Assembly (NCBI GenBank): GCA_964397255.1
Contig: CAYNHQ010000005.1
Coordinates: forward strand, 137,204-201,203
DNA: 64,000 nt
From: CAYNHQ01 sp964397255
GTDB taxonomy: Bacteria; Bdellovibrionota_G; JALEGL01; DATDPG01
Direction of reading: 5' to 3'
Of this stretch, positions 50,725 through 58,787 are shown in pieces (within the stretch, counting starts at the first letter, position 1; every line of letters starts with the position of its first letter). Under the pieces are notes generated by a model, which was not told where the DNA came from, searched no databases, and saw only the letters and a program-made list of their open reading frames with translations. The position numbers were made by a program, and so were the translations under genes.

Positions 50725-52056
50725 TTGGCTTCGACGATGAAGCCAGTCCTTTTTTTTATCACTGGAGTTCTTTGCTCTTTTTCCGCATTTTCTCAGACAG
50801 GCGGGGTTGTAAATCGCAGCGGAATATCGGTTTATTCCGAACCGAATGTGAAGAGCGAGGTTCTTCTTCAACCTGAGAAGGGGAGCAAGGTCACGATTTT
50901 GGAACAACAAGGAGGCTGGATCAAAATTCGTGTAGCGCTCGATAAATCATTTTCATTCGAAGGCTGGGTCGGACGAAAATATGTAGATGTGAAAGCATCC
51001 ACGGCTCAGCCCACACCCAGTCGTTCAGCTGCACCACCACCGACAAGCGCCCCACCAATGGTTGCAGCTCCTGCCGCGGCGGCTGCGGCAAAGCCCGCAG
51101 CGAAAACTTCTCCCGAGCTTGATAAATTCTTTGAACCCGCCAAGCCGACTTCCACTGAAACGTTCGCCGCGCCGGTGACGCAGGCCAAAGTTGCAGCCCC
51201 TGCCGAACCTTCGGAAAAATTTTCATTCACTAAATCAAAAGATGCGCGAAGGGTCGCCAAGGGAGATTCATTTGTCGAGCAACTGACCGACAAAGCCTCT
51301 GTGGCGGGCTCGATCAGTTATTTGATTTATCATTATTCGCTTTCCAATCGGACAGGCACGCCGGGAGAAATATTCGCATACAACTTGCCGGGATTCGGAA
51401 TCGATCTTGATCTCAATTACTGGTTTTGGTCCGATCCACCTGGAAAATGGCGAGCGGGTTCGCTTCTTCATTACCAGCATGGATTTTACCGTCACAACAC
51501 CAACCTTCTCGATAGCACAGGCGCATCATTCGGAACGGTCAGCAGCAGCCACTCATCCGACGATGTGAATCTCCGTTTCGCGGGGGAATATCGATGGGCG
51601 CCTGTGGCTCGAGCCATGAGCGTAGGTTTCTCCGTGGGGGCTGAATATTTCAATTTCAATGCGGGAGACGTCAGCAACGATGTCGGTCCCATTCAACTCT
51701 ACATTTCCAATCGGTTTATCGCGGCCACTGTAGGTGTGAATGGAAAAATTCCGATTCCTCTCTGGCACGATCTGTACGGGATCGCGGGTGTCGATATCAT
51801 TCCCTGGAGCATGGTTTCCGAAAGCCCATCCAATCAGACGGGAAAAGATCCCAAAGGAAGCATTGGTTTCCTCCCGAATATTTCCATTCTGTTTGCCCCA
51901 TGGGTCCAACATCAGATCGATGTCGGCTATCACGGCCGAATTCAAACGATTAATTATTCCGGAACCGGATCGAGGGTCGGTACGTCCAACGTATCCGACG
52001 GAACCGTAGATACAGCTCAAATCACACTATTTGTTCGGTACAACTATCTCTTCTGA
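50725..52056 (+). CDS. Secreted protein with bacterial SH3 domain and C-terminal beta-barrel-like region
   Basis: A 443-residue exported protein with signal peptide PVLFFITGVLCSFSAFSQ. Residues ~27-90 form a bacterial SH3 domain (GISVYSEPNVKSEVLL, KVTILEQQGGWIKIRV, FEGWVGRKYVDV). A Pro/Ala-rich linker follows (~93-150). From ~200 on there are repeated amphipathic strands with aromatic ends (SYLIYHYSL, FGIDLDLNYWFW, TAQITLFVRYNYLF), like an outer-membrane barrel with a terminal Phe. SH3b domains often bind peptidoglycan, so it may tether wall and outer membrane. TTG 50725 is closer to the ribosome site (GAGGAG); ATG 50737 is an alternative. Confidence 0.6.
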   Translation: MASTMKPVLFFITGVLCSFSAFSQTGGVVNRSGISVYSEPNVKSEVLLQPEKGSKVTILEQQGGWIKIRVALDKSFSFEGWVGRKYVDVKASTAQPTPSRSAAPPPTSAPPMVAAPAAAAAAKPAAKTSPELDKFFEPAKPTSTETFAAPVTQAKVAAPAEPSEKFSFTKSKDARRVAKGDSFVEQLTDKASVAGSISYLIYHYSLSNRTGTPGEIFAYNLPGFGIDLDLNYWFWSDPPGKWRAGSLLHYQHGFYRHNTNLLDSTGASFGTVSSSHSSDDVNLRFAGEYRWAPVARAMSVGFSVGAEYFNFNAGDVSNDVGPIQLYISNRFIAATVGVNGKIPIPLWHDLYGIAGVDIIPWSMVSESPSNQTGKDPKGSIGFLPNISILFAPWVQHQIDVGYHGRIQTINYSGTGSRVGTSNVSDGTVDTAQITLFVRYNYLF

Positions 52057-52141
52057 CTTTTTTTCGGGCGCCTATGCAAAAAATGCATAAAATTTCTAAA
52101 GGGAACCAAGTGCAAATGTCTATATTTCTAGGGGGTTAACT

Positions 52142-53278
52142 ATGGGCCGAGTCTTGCAAAAAGGAACCGAGATGCGATTCGTCTACCCGATTCTATTCAT
52201 TATCGTATCTGTGGGGTTGATTCTCACCAGTTGCAGTAAAACAAGTACGGAAGATCAAAACAGTCTGACCTTTTCCAAGGATCAGCTTCTTACCGCTTTT
52301 CGAAGTGTAGCCCTACGAACGACATTGGTGCTTCCAGACTCAAATGACATTGATGCGCTGGTATCGGCGACTAATCCAAAGCCTGTTTACGATTCTTTGG
52401 TTGATAACTACGTGACGGGCGAGGGATTACGCGCTTCGCTGACAAATTTCTATCGGGAAATGTTTGGTATGGGTGGAAACGGAGACCAGGATGATCCAGT
52501 GCGTTTGGCTGTCTATATCATCATGAGTGATCTTTCGTACCAGCAACTCGTTACAGCGAATTACAAAATCGATCAAAATTATCTTAAAGTAGCTCAAGAT
52601 TCCGGAGCGCCTCCAGAAGTCCAGGGGGGTTTTATGACATTGGGAAGCTGGTTAAGGCAATACACAGGCAATAGTAGCTCGCTATTTCATTACGTTCGAG
52701 AGGTGGCGTTTCTTACCGAGTGCTACAAATATCCCGACCCCGACACAACGCTATACTACTGGACGGATGCCGACTTAGCCCCCAAGTATCATGAGAACAA
52801 TGGGATAGCCTGTAATCAGTGTCATCGAACGATGAATGTTCGGCGAAGCGTTTGGTACAAATTTGATGCGAACGGCACGTATGACGCGAACAGGTCTCCG
52901 AGCAATATGTACGGCCACGAACCTCCACCAGGAGCGGGGGGTACGGAAATCGTGGAACCACGCGCGGGCGGAGAGTTTAAATTCGTAGACACGATCGCCT
53001 CTCCAGCAGATTACGGAAAACAAATTAGCGAACATCCTCGTTTCGCCCAATGCACGGCGCAGCGATTTCTTGCCTTTGCTCTCGGTTACGACAATGGACG
53101 ACCGGGTCAGTCGGGAAGGTTGCCTTTTGATTTTGCCGCAAGCAGCCACCCTGGCGACCCTAAACTATTAGCCACCTGGACTGACCACCTAAAGAACGCG
53201 AATAATTTTAAAATTCGGCCTTTTCTACGAGATTTCTTCAAGAGCAATGAATTCATAGCAAGGGTGAATAACTTATGA
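52142..53278 (+). CDS. Lipoprotein with CxxCH motif and DUF1585-like C-terminus
   Basis: A 378-residue lipoprotein: membrane segment FVYPILFIIVSVGLILTSC with the lipidated Cys near 31. A canonical haem-attachment motif CNQCH is at 224-228. The C-terminal part (HPRFAQCTAQRFLAFALGYDN and a final FLRDFFKSNEFIARVNNL) resembles DUF1585, the end domain of large Planctomycete and Myxococcota proteins that usually also carry DUF1592, DUF1588 and DUF1595, none of which I see here. The gene starts at ATG 52142 behind AGGGGG; ATG 52172 is an alternative. It leads a four-gene unit of exported proteins. Confidence 0.5.
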   Translation: MGRVLQKGTEMRFVYPILFIIVSVGLILTSCSKTSTEDQNSLTFSKDQLLTAFRSVALRTTLVLPDSNDIDALVSATNPKPVYDSLVDNYVTGEGLRASLTNFYREMFGMGGNGDQDDPVRLAVYIIMSDLSYQQLVTANYKIDQNYLKVAQDSGAPPEVQGGFMTLGSWLRQYTGNSSSLFHYVREVAFLTECYKYPDPDTTLYYWTDADLAPKYHENNGIACNQCHRTMNVRRSVWYKFDANGTYDANRSPSNMYGHEPPPGAGGTEIVEPRAGGEFKFVDTIASPADYGKQISEHPRFAQCTAQRFLAFALGYDNGRPGQSGRLPFDFAASSHPGDPKLLATWTDHLKNANNFKIRPFLRDFFKSNEFIARVNNL

Positions 53279-53823
53279 AGTGGGTGACGAAGATGGACGG
53301 TTTAAAAGCAACAGCAATTGTCGGATTCATCGCATGCGCCAGTTGTGCGGGTGGTGGAGTTCAAAATAATGCGGGCGCCAATCAAAACGCCTCCGACGCT
53401 CTCGTCCAAATGCTTCCTTACGAGGCGCTGCGAAATAATTTAATTCAATCTCTATGCTTAACCAGTTCCTCCGAGTCAATTAATGAACTTGATACCGTGA
53501 AGGTACTTTTCGGTGCGGCTCCCAGCCCGGGGCAGCCAAGAAATCTCAGTTTTAGTATTCCGCGCGTAAAGAAGCATTACCAAATTTGCGATACGGCATG
53601 CCGCGAAGGGATCGAGGCCTGTCCGGAAAAGCTTTTTCCGGACGCCTCCAATCAGCTTGATCCCAAGATCATAGGACGTCGGATTTTCGGGTATCCGCCC
53701 AAACAGGAAGATCTTGATGCCATTGCCGATTTAATGAAGGTCAACGGGTACAGTTCTACACTTGATCGTCAGCATGCGATTTGTGTGGCGTTTTGCAGCA
53801 GTCTCAAGGCGCAACTTCAGTGA
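53275..53823 (+). CDS. Unrecognised lipoprotein of the exported redox-like cluster
   Basis: A 182-residue lipoprotein. The signal TAIVGFIACASC ends at a Cys near residue 24 and is followed by a flexible Gly/Asn/Ala stretch (AGGGVQNNAGANQNASDA). The mature domain has several Cys (LCLTSSSES, YQICDTACREGIEACPEKLF, HAICVAFCSSLKAQLQ) that could pair in the periplasm. I recognise no family. Its ATG overlaps the upstream cytochrome-like gene by 4 bases, so the two proteins are probably made in similar amounts. Confidence 0.5.
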   Translation: MKWVTKMDGLKATAIVGFIACASCAGGGVQNNAGANQNASDALVQMLPYEALRNNLIQSLCLTSSSESINELDTVKVLFGAAPSPGQPRNLSFSIPRVKKHYQICDTACREGIEACPEKLFPDASNQLDPKIIGRRIFGYPPKQEDLDAIADLMKVNGYSSTLDRQHAICVAFCSSLKAQLQ

Positions 53824-53839
53824 GAGAGAGGAAAAATCG

Positions 53840-55462
53840 ATGAAACGAAACGGTAGAGACCGAAACGACGAAAAAAGATTCCCCGTTTACGATCCTTCGA
53901 TTTCTCTTTCTAAACAGGGCGATTGGTCACGTCGCGTTTTTATCAAGCGAACAGGTGTGTTTCTTGCCGCTTTTGGTGTTCCTTGGCTCCATCGAATGGA
54001 GTTTATGGAAAAGATGTCGAAAAATCTTTTTGGAAGCTCCACCGCGTTTGCCCAGGCCATGGAACAAACTTATTTGATCAGCCTTCGGCTGCGAAGCGGC
54101 TATCCTTTAGATAACCTTTTTTGTACCGAGCGTGATGCGGACACGGTAAACGGCCCTCTGGCAGACCGGAATTTTCACGCCGCTCCGGATACCGTTATTA
54201 CTGTGAATCCAGGGAGTGGCGACGTCACGCAGAATGGAGTTGTACTTCAAGCGGGGGCCGGAACGGGAAGCTCAAGGCCCTTATATGCCGCACCTCAGTT
54301 GGCTTCATTACTCACGGCGGGATACGGCAATCGCATCGCTGCGTTGACGGCGATCGCCACAGCCACAGGTCACACGAATATGTTCAAGAGTTCCAATGCG
54401 GGCGGAGCTGATTGGTTCAACGCGCATGCCGATAAAGTCAATTCCATAGCTCCCACCATCTTGCCGATGGGAATTATTTTTGGCTCCTTCGATGATGCGG
54501 ATTTTACGACTCTGGGTGGCCCCATAGACGCGCAATTTTCTCCGTTCAACGTGTCGAGTTCAGATGATATTCGAGGCCTATTCTCAGCTCTTACGCTAAC
54601 CGCTCCGGGAGCTCAAGATCCCATGCCTACTCAACTTACGAAATCTATTTTTGGAGTTGTAAAGAGTAAGTTCGATGATCCGATTCTTGCTCTCATTAAA
54701 GATCGCCCTGGGGGGAGTGTGGTCGATTCGGGGTTGTCGAAATTGCAATCGCTCCTTTCTTCCAATCTAAGTGAGCAACTGAAACCTTCGCAGGCGCAGC
54801 TTGATGCGCTCAATACAAATACGACCGGTGGTGTGGCTGCACCGGGTTCTCGTTTCGCCACGGTCTTGGGTAACAATGAAAATGCGGCGGCGGAATTTTT
54901 CGCAATGGCTGGACTTCTTTTCAAGCTTGGCGTGACGTCACAAATCGGCCTCCATATCAGAACAGACGATTGGCACAACTCGAGCAAGCGTCCGGGGGCA
55001 AATGGCGATGATGGAAGCGGTTCCATTCAGGCGGAACACGCGGCATATTTCGGACAGCAGATAAAGAATCTACTCGATGCCTTTGGTGCGAATGCAGCCG
55101 CCACGGGATTCCAAGATGCGCAGGGGAACCCCCTCGCGAATAATCTTTACGTGACGTTCACTTCGGAATTCACGCGAACAATACGTGACAAGCGAGCGAT
55201 GCCCAACAATGACGATGGCCAAAAGGATGGAACGATCGTGATCTTCCCGCCTGGAAAAGCAAATGCCGGAACGTACGGGAATTACAATGACAGCTACATG
55301 TCGGTAAAATGTGACGTCAACACGGGTGCCGATTCAGGCCAGGGGCAGTTATCAAACAGCTATTTGTATTCTACGATATCGAAAGTTCTTGGCATTGATA
55401 TGGAACACGCTGGTGTGGCTCGCTCGATCAGAGACAATTGGGTGAAAGCGATCAAATCGTAA
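53840..55462 (+). CDS. Tat-exported DUF1501-like protein
   Basis: A 540-residue protein with a twin-arginine signal: SRRVFIKRTGVFLAAFGVP near residues 30-48. The C-terminal third holds elements that recall DUF1501 (alkaline-phosphatase-like fold): GLHIRTDDWHN, AEHAAYFGQQIKNLLDAFG and VTFTSEFTRTIRDKR, like the SEFGRT pattern of that family. The usual metal ligands are not all recognisable, so this is a distant match. DUF1501 proteins are typically encoded beside DUF1585-containing ones, which is the case here. ATG 53840 follows a GAGAGAGG ribosome site; an ATG-like start further upstream lacks one. Confidence 0.5.
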   Translation: MKRNGRDRNDEKRFPVYDPSISLSKQGDWSRRVFIKRTGVFLAAFGVPWLHRMEFMEKMSKNLFGSSTAFAQAMEQTYLISLRLRSGYPLDNLFCTERDADTVNGPLADRNFHAAPDTVITVNPGSGDVTQNGVVLQAGAGTGSSRPLYAAPQLASLLTAGYGNRIAALTAIATATGHTNMFKSSNAGGADWFNAHADKVNSIAPTILPMGIIFGSFDDADFTTLGGPIDAQFSPFNVSSSDDIRGLFSALTLTAPGAQDPMPTQLTKSIFGVVKSKFDDPILALIKDRPGGSVVDSGLSKLQSLLSSNLSEQLKPSQAQLDALNTNTTGGVAAPGSRFATVLGNNENAAAEFFAMAGLLFKLGVTSQIGLHIRTDDWHNSSKRPGANGDDGSGSIQAEHAAYFGQQIKNLLDAFGANAAATGFQDAQGNPLANNLYVTFTSEFTRTIRDKRAMPNNDDGQKDGTIVIFPPGKANAGTYGNYNDSYMSVKCDVNTGADSGQGQLSNSYLYSTISKVLGIDMEHAGVARSIRDNWVKAIKS

Positions 55463-55463
55463 C

Positions 55464-55491
55464 TTGATCTCGGACTGAAAATCGCCATAGT
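55464..55491 (+). promoter_or_regulatory. Candidate promoter of the CX4CH lipoprotein gene
   Basis: TTGATC at 55464-55469, a 16-base spacer and CATAGT at 55486-55491, 7 bases before ATG 55499. It begins just after the stop of the Tat-exported protein gene, so the lipoprotein could be made separately. Confidence 0.3.
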
Positions 55492-55498
55492 TGGGAAA

Positions 55499-55957
55499 AT
55501 GGAGCATTTTACGTTTAAGGCAATTGTCTTATTTTTACTGACAATCATTTCATTCTGGCTCGTTCGATGCGGCGCGGTTTCCGTTTCCGATCTGAATCCG
55601 GATGATTTTACTAAGACGCTAAGTGGCCAGGGAGGAGTAAGCTGTCCGGCCACAGCTCCCACATTCGAAGCGAATGTAGTTCCCATTTTTTCAAGTCGGG
55701 GTTGCGCAGCCACCAATTGCCATGGGTCGACCGCATCAGGGGGGCTCAATTTGGACCCCACGAACGGCGCCGCAGCCAATTATCTCGAAGTGAATGGAAA
55801 TGGTCGTGTGAATACTTCTTCCCCGCGCGATAGTTTGATCCTCTCGAAACCTGCTGGAGCAGTGTCTCATGGCGGGGGTAAGATCTTTTCGGGAATTCAA
55901 GACGGTGACTATATCACTCTTTTTTGCTGGATCTCCGACGGCGCGAAGAATAACTAA
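55499..55957 (+). CDS. Small cytochrome-like lipoprotein with CX4CH motif
   Basis: A 152-residue exported protein. The N-terminus is a membrane/lipoprotein signal ending LVRC (Arg before Cys makes the lipobox unusual). Residues ~55-75 contain FEANVVPIFSSRGCAATNCH, resembling the PSCyt1-like domains of Planctomycetes and Myxococcota. There the Cys-x4-Cys-His pattern takes the place of CxxCH, and haem binding is not certain. LNLDPTNGAAANYLE, LILSKPAGAVSHGG and FCWISDGAKNN complete the domain outline. It belongs to the exported cluster that begins at 52142. Confidence 0.6.
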   Translation: MEHFTFKAIVLFLLTIISFWLVRCGAVSVSDLNPDDFTKTLSGQGGVSCPATAPTFEANVVPIFSSRGCAATNCHGSTASGGLNLDPTNGAAANYLEVNGNGRVNTSSPRDSLILSKPAGAVSHGGGKIFSGIQDGDYITLFCWISDGAKNN

Positions 55958-55969
55958 CAAACGCTTTTC

Positions 55970-56704
55970 ATGAAATTTACAGCCAAAACTTCACAGGTTG
56001 CTGTGGTGGACGATTTTCTTTCCGACGAATCGTGGAACGAAGTTTGGAAGTTTCTTCAACACACGATTTATATCCCGGTCACCGAAGGGGGATGGAATGG
56101 CGCCTGGCGTCTCGATGATGGGCCGGTCATGCGAGGACCGAGCATCGCGTATGGAGATATCGAACAAGCGGAGCATCGGTATCCCACGAACATGGCGATT
56201 GATTTGTTACTTAAGGCTCTTCTGGATCATGCAAGTGAATTCAGTTCACAGTTGGGTGAGTTCAAAAAATCATGGAATGCCATGACGGCATTGCCGATGC
56301 TCTATCCTCGGGAGACGGGTCTCTATTGGCATCGAGATGCGCCCACATGGGCAGGGAGTTACACGTACTACGCTCATAAGGAATGGAATGTGGAGTGGGG
56401 TGGGGCGCTTCTCATCGCTTCGGATCCTGAAATTGAAAAACTTTCCGATGACTATGGAGTCTTTCTTCAGCCTTCTCGTTCGATCATGGGTGTGAAAGAA
56501 AAACATTCGTTTGGCGCGTACATCGATAATTCGAAGGCGAATGAACTTTTGATGAATCGAGGAATGGGCACATATATTTTCCCCAAACCGAATCGTCTTG
56601 TCGTTATATCGGCAGGGAATGCCCATACGGTTTCTAAAGTCCACGCCGCAGCGGGGGACCATTTGCGCGCTTCCGTGAGCGGTTTCTTCCAAAAGCCACG
56701 CTAG
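55970..56704 (+). CDS. 2-oxoglutarate/Fe(II)-dependent oxygenase-like protein
   Basis: A 244-residue cytoplasmic protein with the double-stranded beta-helix pattern of prolyl-4-hydroxylase-like 2OG oxygenases. The iron triad is predicted as H121 and D123 (YWHRDAP) and H219 (NAHTVSK), with R233 (HLRASVSGFF) for 2-oxoglutarate. WGGALLIASD is the typical strand after the first ligands. These enzymes hydroxylate proteins or small molecules. It starts 12 bases after the cytochrome-like lipoprotein gene, but a role in that cluster is uncertain. Confidence 0.72.
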   Translation: MKFTAKTSQVAVVDDFLSDESWNEVWKFLQHTIYIPVTEGGWNGAWRLDDGPVMRGPSIAYGDIEQAEHRYPTNMAIDLLLKALLDHASEFSSQLGEFKKSWNAMTALPMLYPRETGLYWHRDAPTWAGSYTYYAHKEWNVEWGGALLIASDPEIEKLSDDYGVFLQPSRSIMGVKEKHSFGAYIDNSKANELLMNRGMGTYIFPKPNRLVVISAGNAHTVSKVHAAAGDHLRASVSGFFQKPR

Positions 56705-56732
56705 TTGCTGTGAACAAGCCTTCTGGTATTGT
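56705..56732 (+). promoter_or_regulatory. Leaderless promoter of the C4 acyl-CoA operon
   Basis: TTGCTG at 56705-56710, a 16-base spacer and TATTGT at 56727-56732, ending 7 bases before the thiolase ATG at 56740. It overlaps the stop codon of the preceding gene. Confidence 0.45.
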
Positions 56733-56739
56733 CCGCCGC

Positions 56740-57927
56740 ATGACGACAAGCCCCCGAGAAGTTTGGATTATTTCCGGTGTGCGCACCCCCATCGGCTCCT
56801 TCTTAGGAACCCTTTCCACTCTGTCCGCGCCAAAATTGGGAGCGATCGCGATTCGTGAAGCGGTGAAACGAGCCGGGATCGATCCGTCCGAAGTTTCCGA
56901 AGTCTATATGGGAAATGTTTTAACGGCCGCCGTCGGCCAGGCGCCCGCACGTCAGGCCGCAATTTTCGCAGGACTTCCGGATTCGGTTTCCTGCACGACC
57001 ATTGGAAAAGTGTGCGGTTCAGGGCTTAAAGCCGTCATGCTCGGTGCTCAAGCAATTGGAACCGGCGACGCAGACATGGTTGTAGCGGGGGGAATGGAGA
57101 GCATGTCAAACGCCCCATACGCAGTTCCCAAACTTCGTGAGGGATTGCGTCTTGGAAACGGTGAACTTATCGACACGATGGTTCATGACGGTCTCTGGGA
57201 TGTTTATAACAATTTTCATATGGGAAGTGCTGCTGAACTCTGCGCTCGTGAATGCAACGTGACTCGCGAAGCCCAAGATGATTTCGCCAAAGAGAGTTAT
57301 TCGCGGGCGCTGAAAGCCCAAAAAGAAGGATGGTTCAAAGAAGAAATCACGCCCGTCGAAATTGTGGGGAAAAAAGGAACAGTGACAGTTCTCGATGACG
57401 AAGAACCTGCGAAAGTTAATTTTGAAAAAATGAGGGAACTCAAACCGGTCTTTGACAAAAACGGAACCGTTACAGCCGCCAATTCCTCATCGCTCAACGA
57501 CGGCGCGGCTGCAGTTGTTTTGATGGCGGACAACGTCGCTAAAGCGAAGGGTCTAAAACCAATGGCTGTCATTCGAGGCCAGACCCAGGCCGCACGTAAA
57601 CCTGAGTGGTTTACCATCGCTCCAGCGGATGCGATCGCAAATTTATTTAAAAAACTAAACTGGTCGGCGTCGTCAGTCGATTTGTTTGAAATCAACGAAG
57701 CCTTTTCAGTCGTCTCTCTTGCCGTCGGCGAAAAACTGAAACTCGATTCGAAAAAAGTAAATGTTCATGGCGGCGCGGTTGCTTTGGGACATCCGATTGG
57801 CGCGAGTGGTGCCAGGATCTTAGTGACCCTTCTCTATGCGCTAAAAAAATATGAAAAGAAAAGCGGCGTGGCGAGTCTCTGCATTGGCGGCGGTGAAGCC
57901 GTCGCTCTGGGCGTGGAAAGGATTTAG
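56740..57927 (+). CDS. Acetyl-CoA C-acetyltransferase (thiolase)
   Basis: A 395-residue thiolase. The nucleophilic Cys is C92 (GKVCGSGLKAV); the second half has NGAAAV-like NDGAAAVVLM, ALGHPIGASGAR with the catalytic His and SLCIGGGEAVALGV with the second Cys. It joins two acetyl-CoA to acetoacetyl-CoA or does the reverse. It is the first gene of a five-gene operon with the enzymes for the C4 steps. ATG 56740 is supported by a -10 element 7 bases upstream; an in-frame GTG at 56710 would lie inside that promoter. Confidence 0.92.
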   Translation: MTTSPREVWIISGVRTPIGSFLGTLSTLSAPKLGAIAIREAVKRAGIDPSEVSEVYMGNVLTAAVGQAPARQAAIFAGLPDSVSCTTIGKVCGSGLKAVMLGAQAIGTGDADMVVAGGMESMSNAPYAVPKLREGLRLGNGELIDTMVHDGLWDVYNNFHMGSAAELCARECNVTREAQDDFAKESYSRALKAQKEGWFKEEITPVEIVGKKGTVTVLDDEEPAKVNFEKMRELKPVFDKNGTVTAANSSSLNDGAAAVVLMADNVAKAKGLKPMAVIRGQTQAARKPEWFTIAPADAIANLFKKLNWSASSVDLFEINEAFSVVSLAVGEKLKLDSKKVNVHGGAVALGHPIGASGARILVTLLYALKKYEKKSGVASLCIGGGEAVALGVERI

Positions 57928-57928
57928 T

Positions 57929-58783
57929 GTGAGCATTCGAACAATTGCCGTCATCGGCGCGGGCCAAATGGGGACCGGCATTGCCCAGGTCGCCGCACAA
58001 AGCGGATATGATGTGATCCTTCACGACATCAAAGAAGAATTGGTTCAAAAGGGAAAAAAAGAGATTGAAAAGAATCTTGGTCGTGTGGCAGAGAAGGGAA
58101 AAATTACGGTCGGCCAAAAAGACGAAGCCCTCCGTCGGATTCGAACCGTTACAGATCTCAACGAATGCAAATCCGCCCAACTGGTGGTTGAGGCCGCTAC
58201 CGAAAATGTGAGCCTTAAACTCGATCTTTTTTCCAAACTCGACTCGATCATGGTGAGTGAGGTGATTCTGGCTTCAAATACGTCTTCGATTTCGATCACG
58301 ACTATTGCAGCGGCGACTAAACGCCCCGACCGCGTGATCGGTATCCATTACATGAACCCCGTTCCCATCATGAAGCTGGTCGAAATTATACGCGGCCTAC
58401 TTACGTCAGATTCCACGTATAGGACGGCGATCGAAATTTGCGCCAAAATGGGAAAGGAAACGGTCACAGTCGCCGACTTTCCCGGGTTTCTGGTGAACCG
58501 GATTCTTTGCCCCATGCTCAACGAGGCGATTTTCGCTCTCGAAAGCGGCATCGCAACGGCTGAAGACATCGACAAAGCGATGAAACTCGGAACGAATCAA
58601 CCGATGGGTCCATTGGAACTTGCCGACTTTGTCGGCTTGGACACCTGCCTTGCGATTATGGAGATTCTCCATAGAAACCTAGGTGATGACAAATATCGTC
58701 CGGCACCGCTACTTCGAAAATATGTGGCTGCCGGCTTATTGGGCAAAAAGACAGGCCGCGGCTTTTACACGTATACAAAGTAG
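57929..58783 (+). CDS. 3-hydroxybutyryl-CoA dehydrogenase
   Basis: A 284-residue NAD-dependent dehydrogenase. The N-terminal Rossmann motif is VIGAGQMGTGIAQVAA (~residues 7-22). The catalytic segment IGIHYMNPVPIMKLVEI has the His/Glu pair, and the C-terminal helical domain has FPGFLVNRILCPMLNEAIF and LGTNQPMGPLELADFVGLD. The length is that of PaaH/Hbd enzymes, and the protein lacks the crotonase half of FadB. The start is GTG 57929, one base after the thiolase stop. It reduces acetoacetyl-CoA or oxidises 3-hydroxybutyryl-CoA. Confidence 0.92.
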   Translation: MSIRTIAVIGAGQMGTGIAQVAAQSGYDVILHDIKEELVQKGKKEIEKNLGRVAEKGKITVGQKDEALRRIRTVTDLNECKSAQLVVEAATENVSLKLDLFSKLDSIMVSEVILASNTSSISITTIAAATKRPDRVIGIHYMNPVPIMKLVEIIRGLLTSDSTYRTAIEICAKMGKETVTVADFPGFLVNRILCPMLNEAIFALESGIATAEDIDKAMKLGTNQPMGPLELADFVGLDTCLAIMEILHRNLGDDKYRPAPLLRKYVAAGLLGKKTGRGFYTYTK

Positions 58784-58787
58784 ACAG

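Noticed and set aside
52073..52089. TATGCA-A5-TGCATA palindrome as terminator or operator
   Set aside because: The stem is short and AT-rich, no T run follows, and no matching copy was noticed elsewhere in the window; chance is likely.
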